A stretch of 64,000 nt of DNA from Micromonospora sediminimaris (GCA_900112325.1 FOLJ01000007.1:1-64000), one strand, 5' to 3'; positions 6,818 to 16,468 are shown, numbered from the stretch's first letter. Translations and numbers: made by a program. Notes: generated by a model not told the origin, from the letters alone.

Positions 6818-9409
6818 ATGAACACCGAACGCCTCACCACCAAGAGCCGCGAGACCATCACCGGTGCCGTCGCCCTGGCCAACCAGCGCGGGCACGCCAC
6901 GGTGGAGCCGTGGCACCTGTTGTTGTCGCTGCTGGACACCGAGGGCTCGACCGCTGCCGGCCTGCTGCGCGCCGTCGGGGCCGACCCGACCGAGCTGCGC
7001 CGGGCCACCCAGCGGGCCGTCGACGCGCTGCCCGCCGCCCGCGGCTCCAGCATCGCCGAGCCGACCCTGGCCCGCGAGTTCGTCAACGCCATCGGCGCCG
7101 CCGAGCAGATCGCCCGCCCGCTGGGCGACGAGTACACCTCCACCGAGCACCTGCTCGCCGGGCTGTCCCGGGTCGGCGGGGCCGTGTCCGCCGCGCTGAA
7201 GGCCGCCGGTGCCACCGAGGAGAGCCTGGTGGCCGCCTTCCCGACGGTGCGCGGCGGGGACCGCCGGGTGACCACCGCCGATCCGGAGCAGACCTACCAG
7301 GCGCTTACCAAGTACGGCGTGGACCTGACCGCGAGCGCACGGGACGGCAAGATCGACCCGGTGATCGGCCGGGACTCCGAGATCCGCCGGGTGATCCAGG
7401 TGCTGTCCCGGCGTACCAAGAACAACCCGGTGCTGATCGGCGAGCCCGGTGTCGGCAAGACCGCGATCGTCGAGGGCCTGGCACAGCGGATTGTGGCCGG
7501 CGACGTGCCGGAGTCGCTGCGCGACAAGAAACTCGTCTCGCTCGACCTCGGCGCCATGGTGGCGGGCGCACAGTACCGGGGCCAGTTCGAGGAGCGGCTG
7601 AAGTCCGTCCTGGAGGAGATCAAGAACTCTGACGGGCAGGTGATCACCTTCCTCGACGAGCTGCACACCGTCGTGGGTGCCGGCAAGGGCGAGGGCTCGA
7701 TGGACGCCGGCAACATGCTCAAGCCGATGCTGGCCCGTGGTGAGCTGCGTATGGTCGGCGCGACCACGCTCGACGAGTACCGCGAGCACATCGAGAAGGA
7801 TCCGGCCCTGGAGCGCCGCTTCCAGCCGGTGCTGGTCGGTGAGCCCACAGTGGAGGACACCATCGGCATCCTGCGCGGGCTCAAGGAGCGCTACGAGGTG
7901 CACCACGGCGTACGCATCACCGACGCCGCCCTGGTCGCCGCCGCCGCCCTCTCCGACCGGTACATCACCGACCGGTTCCTGCCGGACAAGGCGATCGACC
8001 TGGTCGACGAGTCCGCGTCCCGGCTCCGGATGGAGATCGACTCGCGTCCGGTCGAGGTGGACGAGATCGAGCGAGCGGTGCGCCGGCTGGAAATCGAGGA
8101 GATGGCGCTGGCCAAGGAGCCGGACGCGGCGTCCGCCGAGCGGCTGGAGCGGCTACGCAAGGAGTTGGCCGACAAGCGCGAGCAGCTCACCGCCCTCTCC
8201 GAGCGGTGGCAACTGGAGAAGAGTCACATCACCAAGCTCTCCACCGCCAAGGAGGAGCTGGAGCGGCTCGGTGGCGAGGCCGAACGGGCCGAGCGCGACG
8301 GCGAGCTGGAACGCGCCGCCGAGCTGCGGTACGGCCGGATCCCCGCCCTTCAGGCCGAACTGGCCACCGCCGAGGAGGAGTTGGCGCGACTCCAGTCCGC
8401 CGGTGCGATGCTCAAGGAGGAGGTCGGCGCGGACGACATCGCCGCGGTCGTCGCCTCCTGGACCGGCATTCCCGCCGGCCGGCTGCTGGAGGGTGAGACC
8501 GCCAAGCTGCTGCGGATGGAGGAGTCGCTGCGCGGGCGCGTGGTCGGCCAGACCGAGGCGGTCGCCGCGGTCTCCGATGCCGTCCGACGCGCGCGGGCCG
8601 GAGTCGCCGACCCGGACCGCCCGACCGGCAGCTTCCTCTTCCTCGGCCCGACCGGTGTCGGAAAGACCGAGTTGGCCAAGGCGCTCGCCGAGTTCCTCTT
8701 CGACGACGAGCGGGCCATGGTCCGCATCGACATGAGCGAGTACGGCGAGAAGCACTCCGTGGCCCGCCTGGTCGGCGCGCCGCCCGGCTACGTCGGCTAC
8801 GAGGAGGGCGGCCAGCTCACCGAGGCGGTGCGCCGCCGGCCGTACTCGGTGATCCTGCTGGACGAGGTGGAGAAGGCCCACCCGGACGTCTTCGACATCC
8901 TGCTCCAGGTGCTCGACGACGGTCGGCTCACCGACGGCCAGGGGCGTACGGTCGACTTCCGCAACGCCATCCTGATCCTCACCTCCAACCTCGGCTCGGC
9001 GGTGATCAGCGACCTGACGTTGGCCGAGGAGCAGCGCCGCGAGGGCGTCCTGGCGACGGTCCGGTCGCATTTCAAGCCGGAGTTCCTCAACCGACTCGAC
9101 GACATCGTGGTCTTCGCCGCCCTGCACGGTGACGACCTCCGGGCCATCGTGGACATCCAACTGGCGCGACTGGGTCGGCGTCTCGCCGACCGCCGGTTGA
9201 CGTTGGACGTCACCGACGACGCCCGCGGCTGGCTCGCCGAGCACGGGTACGACCCGATCTACGGTGCCCGGCCGCTGCGTCGGCTGGTCCAGTCGGCGAT
9301 CGGCGACCAGCTCGCCAGAGCCCTGCTCGCCGGTGAGGTCCGCGACGGCGACGCGGTGCGGGTCGACCTCCGGGACAGCAAGGACGGCCTGTCGGTCACG
9401 TCCAGCTGA
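6818..9409 (+). CDS. clpB: ATP-dependent disaggregase ClpB
   Basis: Hexameric AAA+ chaperone that resolves protein aggregates with DnaK. The 863-residue length is normal. Order: Clp-N repeat domain (1-145), NBD1 with Walker A GEPGVGKT (208-215) and Walker [11 protein letters not shown], the coiled-coil M-domain (about 410-525), NBD2 with Walker A GPTGVGKT (about 610-617), Walker [10 protein letters not shown], and the small C-terminal domain. No ClpP-binding IGF loop is evident, consistent with ClpB rather than ClpA/C. ATG 6818 follows CAGGGGAGCC. Regulated by HspR through the HAIR repeat upstream (inference from the operator and known regulon). Confidence 0.98.
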   Translation: MNTERLTTKSRETITGAVALANQRGHATVEPWHLLLSLLDTEGSTAAGLLRAVGADPTELRRATQRAVDALPAARGSSIAEPTLAREFVNAIGAAEQIARPLGDEYTSTEHLLAGLSRVGGAVSAALKAAGATEESLVAAFPTVRGGDRRVTTADPEQTYQALTKYGVDLTASARDGKIDPVIGRDSEIRRVIQVLSRRTKNNPVLIGEPGVGKTAIVEGLAQRIVAGDVPESLRDKKLVSLDLGAMVAGAQYRGQFEERLKSVLEEIKNSDGQVITFLDELHTVVGAGKGEGSMDAGNMLKPMLARGELRMVGATTLDEYREHIEKDPALERRFQPVLVGEPTVEDTIGILRGLKERYEVHHGVRITDAALVAAAALSDRYITDRFLPDKAIDLVDESASRLRMEIDSRPVEVDEIERAVRRLEIEEMALAKEPDAASAERLERLRKELADKREQLTALSERWQLEKSHITKLSTAKEELERLGGEAERAERDGELERAAELRYGRIPALQAELATAEEELARLQSAGAMLKEEVGADDIAAVVASWTGIPAGRLLEGETAKLLRMEESLRGRVVGQTEAVAAVSDAVRRARAGVADPDRPTGSFLFLGPTGVGKTELAKALAEFLFDDERAMVRIDMSEYGEKHSVARLVGAPPGYVGYEEGGQLTEAVRRRPYSVILLDEVEKAHPDVFDILLQVLDDGRLTDGQGRTVDFRNAILILTSNLGSAVISDLTLAEEQRREGVLATVRSHFKPEFLNRLDDIVVFAALHGDDLRAIVDIQLARLGRRLADRRLTLDVTDDARGWLAEHGYDPIYGARPLRRLVQSAIGDQLARALLAGEVRDGDAVRVDLRDSKDGLSVTSS

Positions 9410-9423
9410 ACCCGTCGCACCGG

Positions 9424-9450
9424 GCCCGCCTCCGACGGGCGGAGGCGGGC
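9424..9450 (+). terminator. Hairpin after clpB
   Basis: GCCCGCCTCCG (9424-9434), 5-nt loop, CGGAGGCGGGC (9440-9450): perfect 11-bp stem 15 nt after the clpB stop, just before the next gene. Confidence 0.65.
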
Positions 9451-9471
9451 TCCCGGGGCGAGGATGGAGAC

Positions 9472-9852
9472 ATGTTCGGGATGCGGCGCAAAAAGGAATC
9501 GGAGTTGGCGAGGGCCGTCGCGGAACTCGGCCACGCCAGCACGTTGGCGTTCGGCGGGGTCGGCATCGCGGGCACGCTGCTGCCCGAGACCGAGGCGTAC
9601 CAGCGCGTCGCGGTGGCGATGACCGACCACCCGGAGGAGGTACGCGACCTGCTCGACCGGCTGCTCACCGGGGGCACCTCCGCGGGCCGCGTGTACGCCG
9701 CCACCCTGCTGGAACGGCTCGACCCGGCGGCCGGGCGGGCGGCCTGGACGGCGCTGCGCGGAGACCCGGCGGAGCTGAACACCATGACCGGCTGCGTGAT
9801 GGGAAGCACCACGGTCGGCGAGTACGCGGTCGAGCGACTCAACGGAGCATGA
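9472..9852 (+). CDS. Small hypothetical protein, helical
   Basis: 126 residues, no recognised family. Basic N-terminus (MFGMRRKKESELARAVAELG), then alternating helices with a HEAT-like look (PEEVRDLLDRLLTGGTSAGRVYAATLLERLDPAAGRAAWTAL), which suggests a short alpha-solenoid-like fold; this is only a pattern impression. GGAGAC lies directly before the ATG, and a GAGGAT box six nt upstream would also suit a leaderless start. Lies 20 nt after the clpB hairpin and 70 nt before a membrane protein gene in the same direction. Confidence 0.65.
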   Translation: MFGMRRKKESELARAVAELGHASTLAFGGVGIAGTLLPETEAYQRVAVAMTDHPEEVRDLLDRLLTGGTSAGRVYAATLLERLDPAAGRAAWTALRGDPAELNTMTGCVMGSTTVGEYAVERLNGA

Positions 9853-9922
9853 TCCGTCGGCCGGGACGAGTCCGCCCGAACGGCGCTGCCGAGGCTTGCG
9901 ATCGGGCCGTACCGTCCGCGAC

Positions 9923-11053
9923 ATGACCGCGACCGCCGAAGCTCCGGCAGGCGTACCCCCACCCCGTCCGCCGCGTCCCGGCACCGTCACGGTGGCCTTC
10001 TGGCTGCAACTCGCCACCGTGGTGATCCTGCTCGGCCTCGTCACGCTGCTGGTGTTGGCGGCGATCGACTGGAACCAGGCAGTTGACCAGGCGGTGCGGC
10101 AGGTGCCGAACGCGGACCCGGACCAGGTACGCGCGGAGCGCTGGAACAGCGTCATGATGGCGGCGGTGTTCGGCGTCCCCGCCCTGCTGCTGGCGCTCTG
10201 GCTGGGCCTGACCGCGCCCCGGGTACGCGCGGGCAGCAACACCGCCCGGGTCATGGTCTTTGTCGCCGGTGGCGTGCAACTGCTGCTCTGCGTCGCCCAG
10301 GGCTGTGCCGGCGCGTTCCTGATTCCGTTCGGTCTGGCGTTCGCGATGGCCGAGGGGCCTTATATCGATGAGTCGTACCCGGAGGACGTGCCGCCGCCGG
10401 ACGACGAATTCTGGCAGGAGTCGGACTTCATCGAGGCGCTGTACGACCAGCCGAATCCGTTCGAGATGTTCTTCCCGCTGGCGGGCCTCGGGGTGCTGCT
10501 GGTCTTCCTGCTCACGGCGGCGGTAGTGCTGCTGCTGGCGCTGCCGCCGGCCCATCGCTGGTTCGTGCCCCGCGCCGAACCGGCCGCCGCCTGGCCATCC
10601 GCCGGGCGCGACATCCCGAACGCCCACCTGGTCGGCTATGCCTTGCCGACGGGCTATCCCGCCTTTCCCGCGCCGCCGGGCTATCCGCCCCCGCCCGGTT
10701 ACCCACCGCAGCCCGGTTTCCCGCTGGGCTACCCACCGCAGCCGGGGTATCCGCCGGGCTATCCGCCGCCGCCCGGGTATCCGATGCCACCGGGGTATGG
10801 GGTGCCCGGTGCGGGGTATGCGGTGCCCGGATATCCCGGGTACGCCGTACCCGGTGCGGAGGGCGGCCCGGGTCCGGCCGGGCATCCCCCGCACCACGCG
10901 GCCTCGCCGACCGTCCCGGAGACACCTCCGGTGCCGGCCGCGCCACCCGCGTCGGGCGGACCGACCTTCCCGGGCGGTGCCACCGCCTCCTCCGGCGATG
11001 GTGGGCAGGGGGATGCCGCCGCCCCCGGCGGAACGGATCCCGCCGACCGGTAG
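9923..11053 (+). CDS. Four-helix membrane protein with long Pro/Gly/Tyr-rich repeat tail (paralogue 1)
   Basis: 376 residues. Short Pro-rich N-terminus, then four predicted transmembrane helices (around TVAFWLQLATVVILLGLVTL, SVMMAAVFGVPALLLALWLG, VMVFVAGGVQLLLCVAQGCA, LAGLGVLLVFLLTAAVVLLL), ending with ALPPAHRWF, then a cytoplasmic or exported tail of about 160 residues dominated by GYP repeats (GYPPPPGYPPQPGFP and variants). Two similar proteins follow at 11861 and 12841, each with a matching ALPxAxxWF/FF motif after helix 4. Function unknown. Start ATG 9923: TACCGT box 7 nt upstream fits leaderless expression; no Shine-Dalgarno. Confidence 0.82.
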   Translation: MTATAEAPAGVPPPRPPRPGTVTVAFWLQLATVVILLGLVTLLVLAAIDWNQAVDQAVRQVPNADPDQVRAERWNSVMMAAVFGVPALLLALWLGLTAPRVRAGSNTARVMVFVAGGVQLLLCVAQGCAGAFLIPFGLAFAMAEGPYIDESYPEDVPPPDDEFWQESDFIEALYDQPNPFEMFFPLAGLGVLLVFLLTAAVVLLLALPPAHRWFVPRAEPAAAWPSAGRDIPNAHLVGYALPTGYPAFPAPPGYPPPPGYPPQPGFPLGYPPQPGYPPGYPPPPGYPMPPGYGVPGAGYAVPGYPGYAVPGAEGGPGPAGHPPHHAASPTVPETPPVPAAPPASGGPTFPGGATASSGDGGQGDAAAPGGTDPADR

Positions 11054-11126
11054 CCGGTTGGCGGGAGGCAGCGGCTGCCCGGATCATGGTCGACGTCCCC
11101 GCCGAACTGTCTCGGGAGGTGACCGG

Positions 11127-11729
11127 ATGGACGGGACGACGGCGTACCTGGCGGCCGGTTGCCTGGTCGGGGTGGTCGTTGCCGGGCTGACGCTGCGCTG
11201 GTGGCGCGACCGGTCGGCAGCGGCACGTCGGAAGCAGGAGCGGTACGGCGACGGGCACCGACGTGACCCGAGGCGAATCGAGGTCGGGGACATCGTCGAG
11301 ATCGGTGACGCCACCTATTCGGTGCGGGGCTCGATTCGCCTGGTCGAGGGCGAGTGGAGGTGGGCCGAGCACCTCCTCGACGACCGCGATGAGCACGGCG
11401 GCCGGCGTCGGCTCTCGGTGGCGGAGAGTCCCGGGTTCGAACTGGTGCTGTGGGAGTCGGTGCCGCGCGACGCCACAGTCACGCCGGGCGCGCCCGAGGT
11501 GGAGTCCGGCGGCCGGCGCTACAGCTGGCACGAGTCCGGTCAGGCCCGGTACACCGCCTCCGGGGCCACCGACCTGACGCCGAGCGGCACCATGCGCTAC
11601 CACGACTACCGTGCACCGGGCGGAGCGCGGCTCACCTTCGAGGCGTACGGGGAGGCGGGCTGGGCGATGGCCCGTGGCGAACGGTTGGGCAGCGACGGGG
11701 TGACCGTGCACCCGCAGAACGGGTCCTGA
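11127..11729 (+). CDS. DUF4178-family protein with N-terminal membrane anchor
   Basis: 200 residues. One N-terminal transmembrane helix (LAAGCLVGVVVAGLTLRWW), a basic stretch, then a DUF4178-type beta-rich domain (EVGDIVEIGDATYSVRGSI, LVEGEWRWAEHLLDD, LSVAESPGFELVLWESVP), a domain of unknown function often found in pairs near membrane or band-7 type proteins. ATG follows GGGAGGTGACC at good spacing. It sits between the first and second Pro/Gly-tail membrane proteins, in the same direction. Confidence 0.8.
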   Translation: MDGTTAYLAAGCLVGVVVAGLTLRWWRDRSAAARRKQERYGDGHRRDPRRIEVGDIVEIGDATYSVRGSIRLVEGEWRWAEHLLDDRDEHGGRRRLSVAESPGFELVLWESVPRDATVTPGAPEVESGGRRYSWHESGQARYTASGATDLTPSGTMRYHDYRAPGGARLTFEAYGEAGWAMARGERLGSDGVTVHPQNGS

Positions 11730-11860
11730 GCCGAGAAACCAGCCCGTCCGATCGATCCCGGTCGACCGGGTGGCCGGTTACGTGCCCACCGCTCGGCGTC
11801 GCACCGTGCCGGAATGGCCTGTTGCCGATACGGTGAAGCGCGTTCCAGGAAGGGAGAAAG

Positions 11861-12685
11861 ATGGTCGATCCTCAGAACACGCCGGCCCGGACGCGGCCGG
11901 GCGTGGTGACGATATCCACCTACCTGCTGTTGCTGTTCGCGATCTGTCAGCTGATCAGCGTGATCATCTCGCTGGCCACCATCGGCACCGTCCGCGAGGT
12001 CATGGAGGAGGCGTACCGCGACTCCACCGTCGAGGGGGCGGAGAACGTCGCCGACATCACCGTCGTGATCGGCGTCGGCACCGCCATCTTCCTGCTGGTG
12101 GTGGCGTTCGCGCTGTTCGGCCTTGGGCTGATGAACCTGCGCGGCAAGAACGGCTCCCGGATCGCCACCTGGATCGTCGGTGGCATCCTTTTCTGCTGCA
12201 CCGGCTTCAACCTGCTCAGCGGTTTCGTCGGTAACTTCAGCGCGCCCGGCGAGAGCAGCGGCGACATGCCCAGCGGCGAGGAGATCCAGCGTCGACTGGA
12301 GGAGGCGCTGCCGGGCTGGATCACCCCGGTCAACATCCTGCTCGGCGTGATCAGCCTGATCTCGCTGTTGACGGCGCTGATCCTGCTGGCGCTGCCGAAG
12401 GCGAACGAGTTCTTCCGTAAGCCGACCCAGCAGTGGGAGCCGCCCACGCCCGGCGGTGCCTACCCGAGCCAGCCCGGCTACCCGCAGGCCCCCGGTTACC
12501 CGGGCACCAGCCCGGCCGAGCCGGGTTACCCGGGCACCCCGCAGCAGCCGGGCGAGCCCGGCTACCCGGCCACCGGCGGCCAGCCACCGGCCGGCGACCA
12601 GGGTGGCCAGCCGAGCGGGCAGACCCCGCCGTCGGATGGCCCGGAGCAGCCCGGTACCCAGCCGCCCACCGATCGTCCCGGCTGA
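11861..12685 (+). CDS. Four-helix membrane protein with Pro/Gly/Tyr-rich tail (paralogue 2)
   Basis: 274 residues. Same plan as the protein at 9923: four transmembrane helices (VVTISTYLLLLFAICQLISV, VVIGVGTAIFLLVVAFALFG, IATWIVGGILFCCTGFNLLS, NILLGVISLISLLTALILLA), the ALPKANEFF motif, and a tail of about 95 residues with PGYP units (QPGYPQAPGYPGTSP). Good ribosome-binding site (GGAAGGGAGAAAG) before the ATG. Function unknown; family membership inferred from shared topology and post-helix-4 motif. Confidence 0.82.
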   Translation: MVDPQNTPARTRPGVVTISTYLLLLFAICQLISVIISLATIGTVREVMEEAYRDSTVEGAENVADITVVIGVGTAIFLLVVAFALFGLGLMNLRGKNGSRIATWIVGGILFCCTGFNLLSGFVGNFSAPGESSGDMPSGEEIQRRLEEALPGWITPVNILLGVISLISLLTALILLALPKANEFFRKPTQQWEPPTPGGAYPSQPGYPQAPGYPGTSPAEPGYPGTPQQPGEPGYPATGGQPPAGDQGGQPSGQTPPSDGPEQPGTQPPTDRPG

Positions 12686-12840
12686 CCTTCGGTGGGTTGG
12701 CGCGGGTGTCGACGTCTCTGCCCGGCCGGTGCCTGAACTCTGCCTCGGCCTGCCCCAGGTCTTCGACACACGCGTAACACACGACCGCGACGGTCCCTCC
12801 GAGTAGGTTGCTTTCCGAACGCCTACCGGAGGGACTCGTC

Positions 12841-13533
12841 GTGTCGTACCCCGAACAGGCACCGGCTCGCCGGCCGGCCACGGTCGTGCTGGCCGTGTCG
12901 ACACTGATGGTGATGGCGCTCGGCGCGCTCGTGTACGCGGTGATCGGGCTCGCGTCGGTAAGCGGCACGGTGGACCGGTTCCGCGCTACGGCCGACGCCG
13001 ACCCCGGTCAGGTCGACGCGGCGGTGGCTCTGTTGCGCGCCTCGGTCGTGGTGTCGGCGGTGCTGAGCGTTCTCGCCGCTCTGCTCCTCGTCGGCCTGGC
13101 CCTGGGGCTGGCCGCCCGCCGGCCGGCGGCCCGGGTGGCGACCTGGGTGGTCGCCGGGTTGGGCATGTGCTGCGGGTGTGGTGGGCTCGCCACCCTGATC
13201 GTGCAGCGCGCTGTGCCCCTGGACTTCGGTGACGACCGGGCGACCGCCGAGTTGCTCGCCCGGACGCCGGACGCCTATCCGTCCTGGTGGATTCCGCTCA
13301 CCGCCACCCTTTCGATCGCTCAGGTGCTCGGTTACCTTGTGGTAGCCGTGCTGCTGGCACTGCCTGCGGCCAACGCCTGGTTCCGGCGTCGGCCCGCACC
13401 CCAGCGAACGGTCTCCCCTGACCAGCCACCCACACCACCATTCGGACAGCCACCGGCGGCACCGCCGTACCAGCCGCCGTACCAGCCCTACCCGCCGCCC
13501 GGGGCGCCGCCGCCCCCGAACCCACCGAGGTGA
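12841..13533 (+). CDS. Four-helix membrane protein with short Pro-rich tail (paralogue 3)
   Basis: 230 residues from the GTG at 12841, which follows GGAGGG by 7 nt. Helices at ATVVLAVSTLMVMALGALVY, VVVSAVLSVLAALLLVGLAL, VATWVVAGLGMCCGCGGLAT and TLSIAQVLGYLVVAVLLALP, then ALPAANAWF and a proline/tyrosine tail (YQPPYQPYPPPG). The third paralogue of the 9.9-13.5 kb cluster. The stop overlaps the start of the following SDR gene. Confidence 0.8.
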   Translation: MSYPEQAPARRPATVVLAVSTLMVMALGALVYAVIGLASVSGTVDRFRATADADPGQVDAAVALLRASVVVSAVLSVLAALLLVGLALGLAARRPAARVATWVVAGLGMCCGCGGLATLIVQRAVPLDFGDDRATAELLARTPDAYPSWWIPLTATLSIAQVLGYLVVAVLLALPAANAWFRRRPAPQRTVSPDQPPTPPFGQPPAAPPYQPPYQPYPPPGAPPPPNPPR

Positions 13534-14348
13534 TGACGCCCGTGACGCCCGACCGGACGACCGAACGATGGGCGTTGATCACCGGGGCGACGGCGGGCAT
13601 CGGGGCGGCGTTCGCCGCCCGGCTCGCCTCCGACGGATGGCACTTGGTGCTGGTCGCCCGCGACGCGACCCGGCTGGCGGCCCAGGCCGCCGAGTTGACC
13701 GGTCGGCACGGCGTGGAGACCGAGACCCTCACCGCCGATCTGTCCACCGACGACGGTTGCGCCGCGGTCGAACGACGGTTGGCCGACGGGCCGCCCGTCG
13801 AGCTTCTGATCAACAACGCCGGCATCAGCCTGAACAAGCCCTTCCTCCGGTCGTCCGTCCAGGACGAGACCCGACTGCTGCGGCTGAACGTCCATGCGGT
13901 GCTTCGGCTGACCCTCGCCGCGCTGGCCACGATGACCGAGCGGCACAGCGGGGCAGTGATTAATGTCTCTTCGGTGGCAGGTTTCGGCGCGGTGATGCCC
14001 GGGTCCACCTACTCGGCCAGCAAGGCGTGGGTAACCAACTTCAGCGAGTCCGTCGGGCAGTCCGCCCGCCCCTTCGGCGTACGCGTTATGGCGCTCTGCC
14101 CGGGCTACACCCGCACGGAGTTTCACCAACGAGCCGGCATCGACATGTCGAAAACCCCCGAATGGATGTGGCTCGAAGCCGCCGATGTGGTCGACGAGGC
14201 CCTGCGTGACCTGCGCAAAGGCAAGTTGGTGAGCGTCCCGTCGTGGAAGTACAAAGTGGCCGTGGCGGGGCTGCGGCACGCCCCGCGTCGCCTGCTCGAC
14301 GTGGTTTCCCGGGACACCCGTGGGCGCATCGGCCGCGACCGCGGCTGA
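13530..14348 (+). CDS. Short-chain dehydrogenase/reductase (SDR)
   Basis: 272-residue classical SDR: NAD(P)-binding GATAGIG near the N-terminus, LLINNAGIS, catalytic Ser in INVSSVAG and the YSASK Tyr/Lys pair. The C-terminal region (LRKGKLVSVPSWKYKVAVAGLRHAPRRLL) resembles DltE/YqjQ-type SDRs that reduce acyl or keto substrates; the substrate is unknown. Start is GTG 13530 or ATG 13533; either overlaps the stop of the membrane protein gene upstream, indicating translational coupling. Confidence 0.88.
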   Translation: MMTPVTPDRTTERWALITGATAGIGAAFAARLASDGWHLVLVARDATRLAAQAAELTGRHGVETETLTADLSTDDGCAAVERRLADGPPVELLINNAGISLNKPFLRSSVQDETRLLRLNVHAVLRLTLAALATMTERHSGAVINVSSVAGFGAVMPGSTYSASKAWVTNFSESVGQSARPFGVRVMALCPGYTRTEFHQRAGIDMSKTPEWMWLEAADVVDEALRDLRKGKLVSVPSWKYKVAVAGLRHAPRRLLDVVSRDTRGRIGRDRG

Positions 14349-14501
14349 CCGGCGGCCGAGCGGCCGACCGCGTGGCGGGGAGGAAGGCATGTCTCGATCC
14401 GCCCATGATGATCGACGTAGCGTAACCGGACATCGCCAGTCATCGGTCCCCCGGTGGGTTGACCAGGGTGGCCCGCACACGCGGCACACAGACTCGCGCA
14501 G

Positions 14502-14507
14502 TACCCT
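14502..14507 (+). promoter_or_regulatory. Candidate -10 element for leaderless pyrE mRNA
   Basis: TACCCT matches TANNNT and ends 8 nt before the pyrE ATG, so transcription would begin at or next to the start codon. No convincing -35 is seen. Confidence 0.5.
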
Positions 14508-14515
14508 CTATCGCC

Positions 14516-15046
14516 ATGGGGGACCACGACGACCTGCGTAAATTCATCTCCGACCTGGCTGTGGTCCATGGCCGGGTGGTGCTCTCCTCCGGGCGGGAGG
14601 CCGACTGGTATGTAGACCTGCGTCGCGTCACGCTGCATAACCAGGCGGCACCGTTGGTGGGACGGGTGATGCGGGAGCTGACCGCCGACTGGTCGTACGA
14701 CGCGGTAGGCGGTCTGACCTTGGGGGCCGACCCGATCGGCTTCGCGATGCTGCACGCTGCCGGGCGTCCGTTGGACGCGTTCGTGGTCCGCAAGGCGGGC
14801 AAGGCGCATGGGCTGCAACGTCGGATCGAGGGGCCCGATGTGGCGGGTCGCCGGGTGTTGGCGGTGGAGGACACCTCCACCACCGGGGGAAGTGTGTTGA
14901 CCGCCGTCGAAGCGCTTCGCGAGGCCGGGGCCGAGGTCGTGGGGGTGGCGGTTATCGTTGATCGTGGTGCCGGCGACGCGGTGCGAGCCGCCGGATTGCC
15001 CTATCGGGCGGCCTATACGTTGGCTGACCTCGGCCTTGTGGCGTAA
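14516..15046 (+). CDS. pyrE: Orotate phosphoribosyltransferase
   Basis: Catalyses orotate + PRPP to OMP in pyrimidine synthesis. The 176-residue protein carries the PRPP-binding motif VLAVEDTSTTGGS (acidic pair before TSTTGG) and VVRKAGKAHG. ATG 14516 is chosen: the protein then begins MGDHDDLRKFISDLAVVHG, as in homologues. There is no Shine-Dalgarno, but TACCCT (14502-14507) lies exactly 8 nt upstream, the arrangement of a leaderless actinobacterial promoter. Not clustered with other pyr genes. Confidence 0.93.
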   Translation: MGDHDDLRKFISDLAVVHGRVVLSSGREADWYVDLRRVTLHNQAAPLVGRVMRELTADWSYDAVGGLTLGADPIGFAMLHAAGRPLDAFVVRKAGKAHGLQRRIEGPDVAGRRVLAVEDTSTTGGSVLTAVEALREAGAEVVGVAVIVDRGAGDAVRAAGLPYRAAYTLADLGLVA

Positions 15047-15103
15047 AAGTCTGCCGATTCGGATCTGCTGATATGCAGGCGGATCGATGCTGCTGGTGGA
15101 AGG

Positions 15104-15481
15104 ATGGAATACGTGGGAACTGCGTTGGCCGAAATGACTATGCCTCAGATCTCGCCGCTTGCCGGCGAGCCGATCGAACGCGCCGACGCCGAGCGGCTGG
15201 CGGGGGTCCTCAAGGCCCTTGCCGACCCCGCTCGGCTGCGGCTGCTCAGCCTGATCCAGTCGGCACCCGAGGGAGAAGCGTGCGTGTGTGACCTCACCGC
15301 GCCGCTCGGTCTCTCCCAGCCGACGGTCAGCCACCACCTCCGAATCCTCACCGAGGCCGGCTTGCTGGAGCGGGAGAAGCGCGGTGTTTGGGCCTACTAC
15401 CGGTTGGTCCCGACCGCGATCGCCACGATCGCCGACCTGCTGACCCCGCCGCGTAAGCGGGCCACCAAAAAGGCTCGCTGA
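15104..15481 (+). CDS. ArsR/SmtB-family metalloregulator
   Basis: 125-residue winged-helix repressor. Core: ADAERLAGVLKALADPARLRLL, then ACVCDLTAPLGLSQPTVSHHLRILTEAGLLEREKRGVWAYYRL. The CVC pair in the third helix is the As(III)/metal-binding motif of ArsR proteins. No ars genes are adjacent; downstream is a convergent DUF368 gene, so targets are elsewhere or self. Start is uncertain: ATG 15104 or GTG 15113, the latter with GGAAGG at 9 nt. Confidence 0.88.
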   Translation: MEYVGTALAEMTMPQISPLAGEPIERADAERLAGVLKALADPARLRLLSLIQSAPEGEACVCDLTAPLGLSQPTVSHHLRILTEAGLLEREKRGVWAYYRLVPTAIATIADLLTPPRKRATKKAR

Positions 15482-15488
15482 ACCGGAA

Positions 15489-15526
15489 CCGCTTGGTGGC
15501 GGCCCGGCTGGGCCGCCACCAAGCGG
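15489..15526. terminator. Long perfect hairpin between convergent genes
   Basis: Perfect 17-bp stem (15489-15505 with 15510-15526; left arm begins CCGCTTGGTGGCGG) and a 4-nt GGCT loop, 8 nt after the ArsR gene and 7 nt before the end of the DUF368 gene. Very stable bidirectional terminator. Confidence 0.85.
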
Positions 15527-15532
15527 TGGTCG

Positions 15533-16468
15533 TCAGTGGACGCGCGGCGTCTCGTACGTCTCCTCGGTGAGGTCCCGGGCGGCCCGGCGCAGCCGGCGAC
15601 GCTCGGCGATGATCATTGCCGTGACCACGGCGACTCCGATCAGGAACAGCGCCACAATGGACGGAACGTGGTCGCCCGGGGCGTACAGGGCACGGTCCTC
15701 GGACTGCCACGGCCACAGTGCGCGCAGGCTGCCCAGGATGACGCCGGCCATCACCGCCAGGGTCATCCGGCGGTGCTGCTCAAGCAGCCACTGGAGCAGC
15801 TTGACGAAGAGCGCCAAGCCGATGACCATGCCGGTGGCGAAGATCGCCAGATAGCCGAAGTCGCGGTCGTTGACGGCGCTGATGGTCGGCTCGTACAGGC
15901 CGACGGTGAGCAGCAGGAACGACCCGGAGACCCCGGGTAGCACCAGGGCACAGACCGCGACCGCCGCCGCGACCAGTACGACCAACGGGTGCGGCTCGAT
16001 GGTGGCCTGTGGCAGGCCGGTCAATACGAACGCCGCCACCGCAGCGACGATCAGGGCGAGCACCTCCAGCCCTCGCCACGGCTTGCCGACCATCGAGATC
16101 GGCACCAGCACCGAGGCGAGTACCAGCCCGAGGAAGAGTCCTCTGGTCTGCTCCGGATGGTCGACCAGCAGCGGTTCGAGCAGCTTCGCCGCGATCAGCA
16201 GGCCGGGCAGCATGCCGATCAGCAGCGGGATCACCACCTCCCAGTGCACCTGCCGTAGCTGGTGCCCCGCCCGCGTCCACCCGCGCCCGCGCGGCACGTC
16301 GGTCACCGCGTACCGCACCGTGTTCACCAGATGCCCGGCGGACGCGATGACCCGCTCGTACACGCCGGTCACCAGCGCGATCGTCCCGCCGCTGACCCCT
16401 GGCACGGCCTCGGCCACACCGATGGCCGCGCCGCGCAGGACATGGCCTACCCGTTCGCCCAATGCCAT
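15533..16468 (-). CDS. DUF368 membrane protein, candidate undecaprenyl-phosphate transporter (PopT family)
   Basis: 311 residues with about eight transmembrane helices and the DUF368 N-terminal signature GAAIGVAEAVPGVSGGTIALVTGVYE, repeated in inverted form as LVLPGVSGSFLLLTVGLYEP. DUF368 proteins have recently been shown, like DedA proteins, to recycle undecaprenyl phosphate across the membrane (established for other bacteria). Two DedA-family genes occur later in this window (45215, 47914). Start ATG 16468; no clear ribosome-binding site. Confidence 0.88.
   Translation of the reverse strand: MALGERVGHVLRGAAIGVAEAVPGVSGGTIALVTGVYERVIASAGHLVNTVRYAVTDVPRGRGWTRAGHQLRQVHWEVVIPLLIGMLPGLLIAAKLLEPLLVDHPEQTRGLFLGLVLASVLVPISMVGKPWRGLEVLALIVAAVAAFVLTGLPQATIEPHPLVVLVAAAVAVCALVLPGVSGSFLLLTVGLYEPTISAVNDRDFGYLAIFATGMVIGLALFVKLLQWLLEQHRRMTLAVMAGVILGSLRALWPWQSEDRALYAPGDHVPSIVALFLIGVAVVTAMIIAERRRLRRAARDLTEETYETPRVH

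Noticed and set aside
8153..9244. 363-codon antisense frame opposite clpB
   Set aside because: Shadow of the conserved clpB coding sequence.
14459..14515. Upstream in-frame extension of pyrE
   Set aside because: The additional residues are not homologous, and the -10-like TACCCT lies inside them, favouring ATG 14516.
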